From NCBI RefSeq assembly GCF_001659605.2, contig NC_035178.2:2783091-2847090 (forward strand): a stretch of 64,000 bases of DNA. Reading direction: 5' to 3'. This document shows, piece by piece, positions 47,892-58,140 of this stretch. Positions within the stretch are counted from its first letter, which is position 1, and every line of letters starts with the position of its first letter. Source of the DNA: Manihot esculenta. Its lineage: Eukaryota > Streptophyta > Magnoliopsida > Malpighiales > Euphorbiaceae. The translations under genes and the position numbers were made by a program. The notes under the pieces were generated by a model. The model was not told the origin of the DNA. It ran no database searches and was given only the letters and a program-made list of their open reading frames with translations.

Positions 47892-49059
47892 CATCATCAA
47901 TTATTGTAATAGAATCATTATACATACAAAAATTGAATAGAAAATTTTCTCCATTCTTACTTGTAATAAATTTTTTGGATGATAAAAAAAAAAAACTATT
48001 ACTTTTTTTACTATAAAGCTTGAATTATATGTACGTTACCAAGGATGTGGCTTTATTGATTGTATCAGCATCATAACCTTCAAGGTTTTTGTCATCAAGA
48101 ATCGAAAGCATGACTTCCATGAAGTCTTGATCTTCTTTAGATTCTTCACCCAAACACCTATTTCGCTTATGTTCTTGTAGCCATTTCTCCAAAACATCAT
48201 CTATTTCTTTAGCAATTTTCTTCATTGCCTTCTCATGTCCACCCACATCCATCCATCCAAGAAATGGAACAGCGTCCCTCAAAACAAGCGTCCCCAGAAA
48301 ATAAAAAAGTTTCGTTATTCCATGCTGGAACTTATTTCTCCTTTCTTTCTCCTCACCAACAGCACCACCACCAAAATATTTCTTGCCTATAATCATCCTA
48401 AGAAGCACGTTCAAATTTAGGTCACTGAACCATTGCTTCATATCAACAACCTTTTTGTCCTGCCATGCTTACAACTCTTTCATGGAACTCTCCACTTCCT
48501 GGATTCTAATATGCTTGAGAAGCTCAAGCCGGCGGTTAGAGAGAAGTTCAAAGATGGATAATTTACGAGTTTCAGACCAATATGGACCGCCGGGGTTAAC
48601 AGGAAAGAAAGCATAGTTGTAGCCCATAAATTTTGCGGCTACCAATGCTGGACGGAAGGTTACAATCATGTCATTGATACCCGTGAATATTTCCTTAGCC
48701 ACCTCTGAACTGCTCACTACGAGAACAGGGTGAGCCCCAACCCGTACAGTGAAGATGGGACCATATTTATCAGCGAGTGTACCCAACGTGACATGAGGCT
48801 CGGATCCTGAAAACAAAGAAAAATGACCAGTTAAAGGCCATGCACCCGTTGGTTGGGGTGCCAATATGGCCTTGGAAGCTCTGGATTCCCATTTCTTTAA
48901 GCTTAATAGATATAAAGGGAGGAAAAGAGAGACAAAGATCCAGGCTACTATTGTGGTGTTCAAAAATGGAGAAAGATAATCCATTTTCCTAAGATTTTAA
49001 TAGATGGAGGATGGGTTTTCTTCTTAAATTAATTGCATATAGAAGCTTCAGTTGCACAC

Positions 49060-49069
49060 CTATATATAG
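49060..49069 (-). promoter_or_regulatory. TATA box candidate of gene E
   Basis: CTATATATAG lies 76 bases before the ATG, as in gene D. The promoter region is preserved to about 49106 although the coding region is broken. Confidence 0.45.
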
Positions 49070-49106
49070 AGTCACAATAGTGCTAGTGGAAGAAAATTTT
49101 AGAGTA

Positions 49107-49943
49107 TAATATTAATTATTTTAGTAGACAATTGATTGTTTTAATAACAATTCAGTATTAATATTAGTATTTTAAATTAATTAATATTAATATTTAGTTA
49201 ATATTAAAATTAATAAAATAAAATAAATTAAAATTTGATACTTTTATTATCATATTGGCCACATCATACTTTTAATAGTATGGCCCAAATGGGGTGACGA
49301 AATATTTTTATGTTCCATAATAAAATTGAAAAAACAAAGGGAAAGTAGTTAATTGATAAAAACATTTTATAATATAAATATTAAATGTGCGTTGCATTTT
49401 TGTTGTACATATACTTTCATTTATTATATGTAATTATTCTTTTATTAATTTTCATATAATATTATAATATTGCAGAATATTTATCTGAATAAAAATTAAA
49501 AAAATTAATAATACAAGTGATAATATGATATTTAAACTTGGATCGGATCTATTAAATTTCATATATATTAATAAAGTTGAAATATAAAGAGTTATAAAAT
49601 GGTGACACTTGAATCAATTAAAAAACATCAATGAAAATGAGTTTGATCGAAGTATAATAAATAATAATGGAATTAGGTATTATATTTAGAGACGTTAAAA
49701 TTTTAGAACTGCAAAATATAAGTTCAAAGTATAAAATTTGATGCCTCGTTTGATTTGATCACGCATCTATCCCATTAACCACACCATGTTTTTAATATTA
49801 CGGTCCAAATGGGTTGACAATATTTTATATTTAGTAATAAAATAGAAAAATACAATATGAAAATAATTGCATTCACATATTTAATCTGGTTGTAGGTTTA
49901 TATGAATAAATTTAAAAAGTTTCATAGTCTTACTTTTTCAATT
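49107..49943. other. AT-rich upstream flank of gene E
   Basis: No gene. Ordered blocks match the flank of gene D (30395-30660, 31680-31800). Confidence 0.4.
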
Positions 49944-50400
49944 AGGGGTGAGCATTCGGTCGGTTCGATTCAAAATTGAATCGAATCAAATAAACCTAAA
50001 ATTGAAATTTTAGTGTTTATAAAAATCGAACCGAACTGATTTTGGTCAGAAATCGAATCGAACTAAACCGATCTGATTCGGTTTGATTCGATTCGATTTA
50101 ATCGGTTTCAATTTTTAATAATTTTTACACTTTATTTTTAGTATTTAAAAATTTAATTAAAATATTTTAATCTGATTTAATTTCTCTATATTATTGAAAA
50201 AATATATTATTATCACTAATCGGTTCAGTTCGGTTTTTTCGATTTTTTTTAATCAAAACCTAACCGAACCAAAATAACTAAAATTTTTGAAATTAAAAAT
50301 CAAACCGAACCGAAATGTATAAAAAATCGAACTAAAATTTTAAATCGATTCGATTCGATCGATTTTTTCGATTTGAATCAAACACCGCTCACTCCTACTC
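49944..50400. mobile_element. MITE-like element, GGGGTGAGCATTCGGT type, forward copy
   Basis: Begins GGGGTGAGCATTCGGTCGGT and ends near ACCGCTCACTCCT, so the ends are imperfect inverted repeats. The interior has many GGTTCGATT / AATCGAACC words around an AT-rich core. No coding capacity and no clear target duplication. Its partner at 51554-52020 is reversed. Confidence 0.65.
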
Positions 50401-51553
50401 CCAATCCTCAATTTTCACTTAAAAAACAATTAACTTTCATTTAAAAAACAATTAATGCATAAAATCATTTTATAATACAACTTTTTTTTTTAAATGTGCA
50501 TTGCATTTTTGTGCTTGTTGTACATTTAATTTAATTTATTATATACAATTATTTTTTATTTATTTTTCATGTAAGATTGTAATATTAATTTTTTTTAAAA
50601 TAAAACTACTGATTGTATTAATAAAATTTCATCAAATAAATAGTGATATCATTCCAAACAGAAAGACAATTATGCATAATAGATTCTCTAACCAAAATAT
50701 GAGCAGTTAGAGTAACATTACGACCAATCCATTTAACAGAAATATCCATCTAACAGAAATATTAGTTCTAGAGTCAAACAAAAATTTACAATCATTCAAA
50801 ATCAAACCTCTGTATAAGATAATTTGATAAAAATATTTTTCAAGTGTCTGTCTAAGCACCTGCATAAAATAATTTAGCAAAGATGCATCTTCTTCTTTCT
50901 CATTTCTCGAGCATAAATCATTAAAGTCTTCCGAACAAAATCATGAAAAATAGTTTCTACAAGATAAAACTCGAATAAGGTTCCAAGACTGACGTCGTCA
51001 TTACGATTTCGGAAATCCATAATAATTAAATCTCTATTTAACATTACCTTTCAAAACAATCAAATTAATAAAAATTTAAAGAAAAGCTAACTATAAAAAT
51101 ACACACATGACTCTTCAACATTAACGAAAGATGTCGTCCCAATCCTTACCTATTTATTTTTTAGCAATATATGATTTAATTTATTTATAAATAATTTGTT
51201 ATTTTTTTATATAATATAATATTATAAAAAATTTGAGAAAACATTTAATATAATATAAGTAACAATCACATAAAATTTATATGATTTTTCATATTCAGTA
51301 TTCAATTCGTATTTTAGAAGAATTGTCTATTTTTTATTGTTTTCATCTTATCTCTTCCACATTAGGTCTTATTCTTATGAAAAATTAAAACAAAAATATA
51401 ATTTTTTTTCCTCCAAAAATAAAAGGATTTTAAGAGGACCAAAAGGTCCAAGGAAACTTAGGGCCCACAACATGAAAAAACCAAAGAACCATGTAACTCT
51501 AAGACCCAAACCTAAATACCAACCCGGAAAAAAGCCGAAAGATGCCGTTTCTA
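50401..51553. other. Spacer between the two inverted MITEs
   Basis: AT-rich; 50455-50550 matches the D flank (31840-31930) and 51266-51390 matches 34309-34420. No gene. Confidence 0.4.
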
Positions 51554-52020
51554 GGGGAGAGCAGTATTCGGTTCAAACCGAAAAAATTGACCGAATCGAA
51601 TTGATTTGAAAATTTGGTTCGGTTTTTTATACATTTCGGTTCGGTTCGGTTTTTAATTTCAGAAATTTTAGTTATTTCGGTTCGGTTCGGTTTTAATCAG
51701 AAAAAAACTGAAAAAACCGAACCGAATCGATTAGTGATAATAATATATTTTTTCAATAATATAGAGAAATTAAATTATATTAAGATTAAAATATTTTAAT
51801 TAAATTTTAAAATATAAAAAATAAAGTGTAAAAAATAAAAAAATTATTAAAAATCGAAACCGATCAAACCGAACCGAATCGAACCGAATCAGACCGGTTC
51901 GGTTCGATTCGGTTTCTGACCAAAATCGGTTCGGTTCGGTTTTCATAAACACTAAAATTTCGGTTTTCGGTTTATTCGGTTCGGTTCGGTTTTGAACCGA
52001 ACCGACCGAATGCTCACCCC
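51554..52020. mobile_element. MITE-like element, GGGGTGAGCATTCGGT type, reverse copy
   Basis: Starts GGGGAGAGCAGTATTCGG and ends CCGACCGAATGCTCACCCC, the reverse complement of the start of the 49944 copy. It has many GGTTCGGTTCGGTTT runs. GTTTC(T/C) occurs next to both ends and may be part of a target duplication. This copy keeps the CCGAA words better than its partner. Confidence 0.7.
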
Positions 52021-52724
52021 GTTTCCTTTTACTGCGGCCAAACACTTGACATGTAACTACCCGCGAAGCCAATGAGAGCAGTAGATCTCTGAAAATTTTT
52101 TAAAAATATTTAAATAATTTTATTTTAAAATAAAAAAAATTCCGATTAGATTATAAATTTAAAAATTTTATTAACGAGTTTTTATTTCAAAATTATCTGA
52201 TTAAAATATTTTACATTTTTATAAATTTAATTTTTTTATTTTTATATTAAATAAATTTTTAGTGGATTAATATTTATGCTATTTAGTTCATTTATTTTTA
52301 GGTGTATTATAATATTTAATTTATTTTATTCTCTATTATTTTTCAATCTAAAATATTTACTTTTTATCTTCAAAATTTAATACTTCAAATAATAATTTTT
52401 TTAAAAAAATTATTTACTTATTATCTAATTTAATTTTATATATAATTTTTATTAATCAAATATACTTATTTACTCATCATCTAATTTAATTTTATGTATA
52501 ATTTTTATTAATAATGGTACATTTGATGCGCCGTTAAATAAGATTTATATATTACGAATTAATATTTAACTTCATTTAATTATAATTAGTTTTGAATTAA
52601 AATTTATAGTAAGTTATTACACCATCTTGCATATTCATTACATTATCTCCCGTAGCACAACATGCGAAATGAAAATTGAGTTAAATTTTAATATTTAAAA
52701 CTTATTTTATTTCTGCACTCTAAG

Positions 52725-52810
52725 ACTTACCCTGATGTAAAGTGCATCCCTTAGCCTTGAAAGGTTTAAGGTTCGACTCCCCCAGCCCCCTATTTTAAAA
52801 AAAAAAAACT
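52725..52810 (+). mobile_element. SINE-like tRNA-derived fragment with B-box
   Basis: AAGGTTCGACTCCCCCAG at about 52769-52786 fits the pol III B-box GGTTCGANNCC. It is preceded by GTAAAGTGCATCCCTTAGCC and followed after a short spacer by an A-run. No full cloverleaf can be folded by eye, so it is a SINE head or decayed tRNA fragment, not a functional tRNA. Confidence 0.4.
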
Positions 52811-52822
52811 TATTTTACTTCA

Positions 52823-52976
52823 TATTTTATTATATTAAATATAATAAAAATTAATACAAAAATAATTACACTCATAATTTTAAATTGGCAGTAAAGTGCA
52901 TTTTATTATATTAAATATAATAAAAATTAATACAAAAATAATTACACTCACAATTTTAAATTGGCAGTAAGTGCAT
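52823..52976. repeat. Two tandem copies of a 77-bp unit
   Basis: Each unit runs from TTTTATTATATTAAATATAA to TTGGCAGTAA(A)GTGCA with a few differences. The TTGGCAGTAAAGTGCA end resembles the nearby SINE-like head. Confidence 0.75.
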
Positions 52977-53699
52977 TTGAGTACAATTCTGCTCTTTTAA
53001 TCTCCGATTCTCATTTTTAAAAAAAAAAATTAGTACATCCTCGATATTGAATCAAACATTATGAAAGGAAATTTATCAATATTGAATCAAACATTGTCAA
53101 AGGAATCTTTTTTTAAAAGTTAATTATTATTCTATAAACGAATAGAACATTAATCATTAAATTTATTTTGTTATCGTATTAAATATTTTCTAAGAAGTGA
53201 TAATTTTTTATTTATTTTATTATTGAGAATTTATTTATATGATTAAAATTATATGTTAAATTATTTAAATTTAAAGAATAATTTTTATTTTTTAATAATA
53301 AAAATATTTTATGAATAATCTTAAATTATTTAATAGATTTAATGGTTTATTTAAATTTTAAAAATAAATAAATTTAAAAAGTATAAATTTAATAAGTAAT
53401 AAATTAACAATAAACCATAAATAAAAATCATTATAATCTTATTATATTATTATTAATTTTTATTAAAAAAAAATTTAATATATAATTATTTTATATATTT
53501 TATTTTTTTATCACTTTTTTAAATCCAATTTTAATTTAAAATTTTTGCATGTGCCATAACACATAATCATAGTCATGCAAGCGATTCAACCCTTTCATAA
53601 AAGGAGAAAAACAGTCAGAACTATATTAAAAGCACGAACACACCAAATGGGGTGGAAAATAGAGTCGAACTATAAAGAAAGGGAAGTTGATCTTCTGCT

Positions 53700-54550
53700 A
53701 TCGTGTTCAACAACCATCTCCAGTCAAAAGAGCTTCCAGATTCAAAATTAACGGCTTGAAAAGGTTAGACAAGATGATGCGAACAGGCTCTCTAGTATTC
53801 TCGTTAACCCTTTGTCCATCATGATGCCTGTTAGAGAGCAGATCTGGAAGAATAAATATATAAGAATAAAGTAAAAAGCACAAACAATACACATAGACAA
53901 ACAGAAATAAAATTCTCACATTGTCAGTATTATTGGAGCAAGTCAAAGTCATGTACAATCTAGGAGAACACCCAGATCTGGACAAAGAAATGGAAAAATC
54001 ACTTTTACCGAAGAGAGCATGGTCAATCTCACAGCGCCGACAAGGAACGAGACACGTTGTCTTAGAAGAAGCTCTCCGCACGAGAGAGAGAAAATTCTTT
54101 CTCCACAAAATTGAGAGTAAAATAAGCATTATTGGTGACGCACATGAATTCACACTCATCAATTGCTACAGATTTCATTCGTCTGGCATTTGAGTTCCCA
54201 CCTTCTTCCCCACTTTTGCACTATCCTTTCAATTTCACTCTCGTAATGATGGTTTTATGTTTTATTTCCCAAAGGTCAACAGTGGCTGCTCCCACAGATC
54301 TTGACCTATTTTTTGCTTGTAATATTTTTAAATTTTATATTTAGATAACTATTATTGAAGATGTTAATAAAAACGTTTCAAATATATTAGTTTAATAATA
54401 TTAAAATTATAATTAAATTAAAGACGATATAGTTATAAAGATATTTGGAAATTGCGTTCTATTAAGTATACCTAAATTAAATTTCAAAAAAAAGTTTAAT
54501 TAAATTGAAAATGTAAATGTATTTTGTTCTGCAATATATATTTAATTTAA
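53700..54550 (-). other. Unidentified transcribed-looking segment; 54010-54550 pairs with 35160-35640
   Basis: A minus frame at 54162-53707 (151 codons) includes CLVPCRRCEID and a possible GT-AG intron (about 53922 to 53848). The sequence is less AT-rich than its surroundings, and its right half is duplicated at 35160-35640 with only partial frame conservation. I do not recognise a protein family. It could be the 5' part of an old gene or a retroposon. Confidence 0.25.
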
Positions 54551-55105
54551 TTATTTTTTATTTTAATTATAAACCCTCTCAATTTACTCAATTAAAATTA
54601 AATGTTATTCACATTGGATTAGTCTATAATAAAATTAATTTCTATTTGTCTAAGATACCAACCATTATTAATAAAATTTTATAATTATTTTTTATTTAAA
54701 AAACGTAATACAAGCAAATATTTATTTCATAAAAAAAACACTAACCACTTATTTATTTTAATTGTGCTTAGATATCTATAAATTTTTAATTTTAAAATTC
54801 AATTAAAATTAGAAACTTTTTAAGATAAAATTTAATTGTATATATAATCACGCGTAAGAATGTGCATGAAAATAATTCCTACAAATATGAATTTTTAATC
54901 CAAATTTAATTAATAATTTGATATCTAAAACTGATTAAACTTTTACATTTATTCATATTTAGTTCAAATTCAATTATTTTGAAACTGTTTAATTTTATAA
55001 ATTTTAATTAATAATTTATCAATTGTATATTTAAACATACAGATACTGGAAGTGGCAACAGAGAAGTAGTGCTCCTGCAATCATGACTTGCTTAGATTTC
55101 CTTTA

Positions 55106-58100
55106 TCATTCCAAACAACAGAGCGGCAGGCGGGGTGAGAATACAACTTCCAGAGGAGTTGTTTTCATATTTGTTAGTCCAACGCCAGGAGTCATATCTA
55201 TGGCTGCATCTGAGGAAGTAGAAATTTCAAAAGACTGCAGTAAAGTAGCCATTGTCAAATGAATAATTTGGAGGGCGTAAGATGCTCCAGGGCATGCTCT
55301 TCTGCCACCTCCAAACGGAAGCATCTCAAACTTGTGGCTCCTCACATCAACGTTATTATGGGTTGTGAGAAATCTTTCTGGCTTGAACACCATTGGATCT
55401 GGCCACACAACAGTGTCTCTATGGATCTTCCAAAGGTTCACCCGCAGCCAAGAGTTTTTTGGATGTAATAGCCACTTATATTACAGTCCACAGTGAATTG
55501 ACGAGGTCCAGAGATAAATGCCGGTGGGTAGAGGCGTAGTGTTCCTTTGACTATGGCTAGGAGATAAACAAGTTTGCTGATGTCTTTATCGTTCACTAAT
55601 CTTTCCTTCCCAATGACTTCGTCTAGCCCTTTCTGTGCCTTCCTCAATACAGGCTTGTGGTTTAACAATAATGCAAGTGCCCACGTCATGGCTACTGCAA
55701 TGGTCTCATTTCCAGCAACCATACTCTGCAAATAGGGCTTTTTGCTTTTCCAAGTGAAAAAAAAAAAAAAAAATTCTCAGATCCTAATACGGTAAAAAAA
55801 TTTTCACAAATCAAAGAATTTTAACTCCACCGCGGTAGAGCTTACCGCACTTCAAAGTGCGGTAAGAGAGATTTATTAAAAAAAAAAATTTAAATATATT
55901 ACCGCACTTTTAAATGCGGTAATGATTGCCGCACTCAATCAATATAAAAATATAAATTTAATTTTTATTTAATTAATTTTATTTATTTAATTATATATTA
56001 AATTTATAAAATATAATTACAAAAATTATATTAATATTATTATAAATATTAATTATTTTAATTAATTTATAATAGAATATTATATTTTTTATATTTTTTT
56101 TATTATTTTTATTACAGTTAATTTATAAATATTTATAAATTATAAAATTATAAAAACTTAAAATTTATTTTATTTTATATTTTTCATGTCAAAATATTTT
56201 ATAAATAATAAAAAAAAATAGTCTATATAATACGGGAGAATATTTATTTATCTTTAATATTATTTTTTGACCTTATTATTTGTATATATATTAATTTATT
56301 TTTATTATATTATTGTTCCTAAATATTTAGATATATTTTTTTATTTAATTTTTTATACTTTCTACATTGATAAATATAATTAATAAAACAAATTATATAT
56401 ATAATTGGCATTAATTAATATTTTTTTTTTAAATTGGAGATTGAAAATTGGAGAGTAAATATACATAATTAAATTTACTTAAATATACATATTATCATAT
56501 TAAATATTAAATATGTGAATACTATATTAATATATTTATATATATTCTTAACATTAATTAAATTATATAAATTAATAAAATAAAATAGTAAATATGATAA
56601 ATATAATATTATATTATAAATAATTTAAATTAATTAATATTAATATTAATATAATTTTTATAACGATATTTTATAAATTTAATATAAAATTAATTAAATT
56701 AATAAAATATAATAATTAATTAAATAAAATTTTATTAATTAATATTAATATAATTATATTTTATAAATTTAATATATAATTAAATAAATAAAATTAATTA
56801 AATAAAAATTAAATTTATATTTTTAAATTGATTGAGTGGAGCTCTGCCGCACTCGTGCATTACCGCACCGCAAAGGTGCGGTAATGTATTTAAATAATTT
56901 TTCTTTTAATTATTTTCCCTTATTGCGCTTTTGAAGTGCGGTAATCTCTACTGCACTTTAAAACTGCGGTAGAGTTAAAATTCACCTGATCTGGAAAAAA
57001 TTTTTTGCAGGATGAAGATTTGAGATTTTTTTTTTTTTTTCACTTGAAAAAGCAAAAAGCCCCTGCAAATATCTTTGATCCATCAATTTTATATCCACTG
57101 GATGATGCTTTATTAGTATAATTAGTTAACACAAACTATTTTTCAATCAAGGTAAATTATAGGATACCAAGGATACGGCTTTGTTGATTGTATCAGCATC
57201 ATAACCTTCAATGCTTTTTCCATCAAGAGCTGAAAGCAGAACATCCATAAAGTCTTGATCTTCTTTAGATTTTTCACCAAAATATCTATTTCTTTCATGT
57301 TCTTGCAGCCATTTGTCCAGAAGATGTCTAGTTCTTTAGCAGTTTTCTTCATTGCCTTCTCATGTCCATCCACATCCATCCACCCAAGAAATGGAGCAGC
57401 GTCTCTCAAAACAAGTGTCCCGAGATAATGAAGAAGTGTCGTTGTCCGCTCTTGGAATTGTCGTCCTTCTTTCTCATCACCATCAGCACCAGCACCAAAA
57501 TATTTCTTGCCTATAATCATCCTAAGAAGGATATTCAAACTCAAGTCACTGAACCACTGCTGCATCTCAACAATGCTTCGTACAAATCTTTTGTGGAAGC
57601 TTTTACTTCCTGGTTTCTAATATGCTTAAGAAGCTCAAGTCGACGGTTAGAGAGAAGTTCTAACGTGGATATCTTGCGCGTTTCACGCCAATATAAACCA
57701 CCAGGGGTGAAAGGAAACAAAGCATAGTTATAGCCTATAAGTTTTCCGGCTACCAGTGCTGGACGGAAGGTCACAATTACGTCATTGACGCCGGTGAATA
57801 ATTCCTTACCCACCTTCGAGCAACTCACCACGGGAACGAATTGAATCCCAAGGCGTATAGAGAAGAGTGGGCCACATGTGTTAGCGAGTGCGGCCAACGT
57901 AATATGAGGAGGGTCGGATCCTGATAACAGAGGCAAATGACCTATTAAAGGCCATGCGGCTTGTGGTTGGGGTGCTGGTATGCCTTTGGAAGCTCTAGAT
58001 TTCCATTTCCTTAGTAGATAGTAGGGGAAGAGAAGCATGGCAAAGATCACAGCTGCTATGGTGCTGTTGAAGAATGGGGAGAGATGATTAAAGATCACAG

Positions 58101-58140
58101 CTGCTATGGTGCTGTTGAAGAATGGGGAGAGATGATTCAT
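55106..58140 (-). pseudogene. Gene F: CYP82-type P450 pseudogene with MULE in the intron
   Basis: Exon 1 is 58140-57168 and exon 2 is 55725-55106, a member of array 2. Lesions seen: an in-frame 48-bp duplication of the N-terminus (58042-58089 and 58090-58137) that doubles the anchor start; a 16-base deletion near 57570 and a 1-base deletion near 57323 in exon 1; in exon 2, GAA to GGA at 55543-55545 turns KETLR into KGTLR and removes the invariant ExxR glutamate; and a 1-base deletion near 55463 shifts the frame before the C-terminal third. The heme loop PFGGGRRACPG is intact and here keeps the Gly that genes D and E lack. The intron holds a 1.3-kb Mutator-like element against the acceptor. 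Non-functional as a P450. Confidence 0.9.
55735..57062. mobile_element. Non-autonomous Mutator-like element (long TIRs, 9-bp TSD)
   Basis: The ends are GGGCTTTTTGC and GCAAAAAGCCC, the start of inverted repeats about 300 bases long on each side. CTGCAAATA flanks it on both sides (55726-55734 and 57063-57071), a 9-bp duplication as made by Mutator-like elements. The AT-rich middle has no transposase frame. TIRs carry short hairpins of the form TTACCGCAC..GTGCGGTAA. It inserted at the 3' splice site of gene F, so each duplicate contains TTTGCAG on the minus strand. Confidence 0.85.

Larger units (their letters stand above)
37594..48984 (-). pseudogene. Gene E: CYP82-type P450 with premature stop, intron split by a retrotransposon
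   Basis: Exon 1 is 48984-48040 and exon 2 is 38214-37594, both very close copies of gene D, including the donor, acceptor and TATA. Two lesions are seen. First, a 3-base deletion relative to D changes TAC AAA into TAA at 48469-48471, an in-frame stop after codon 171, before the I-helix, ExxR and heme site. Second, the intron, 354 bases in D, holds a 9.5-kb Tat-like element (38424-47891). A 3-base insertion near 48337 is in frame. Exon 2 itself is intact (AGYETV, KETLR, PFGGGRRACPA). A functional P450 is not expected unless the stop is an assembly error. Confidence 0.88.
52075..53640. other. AT-rich intergenic region
   Basis: Low-complexity AT-rich DNA without a gene. Only the SINE-like fragment and the tandem duplication listed separately stand out. 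Confidence 0.4.

Noticed and set aside
52725..52810. Functional tRNA gene
   Set aside because: A B-box-like word is present, but no acceptor stem or anticodon arm can be drawn.
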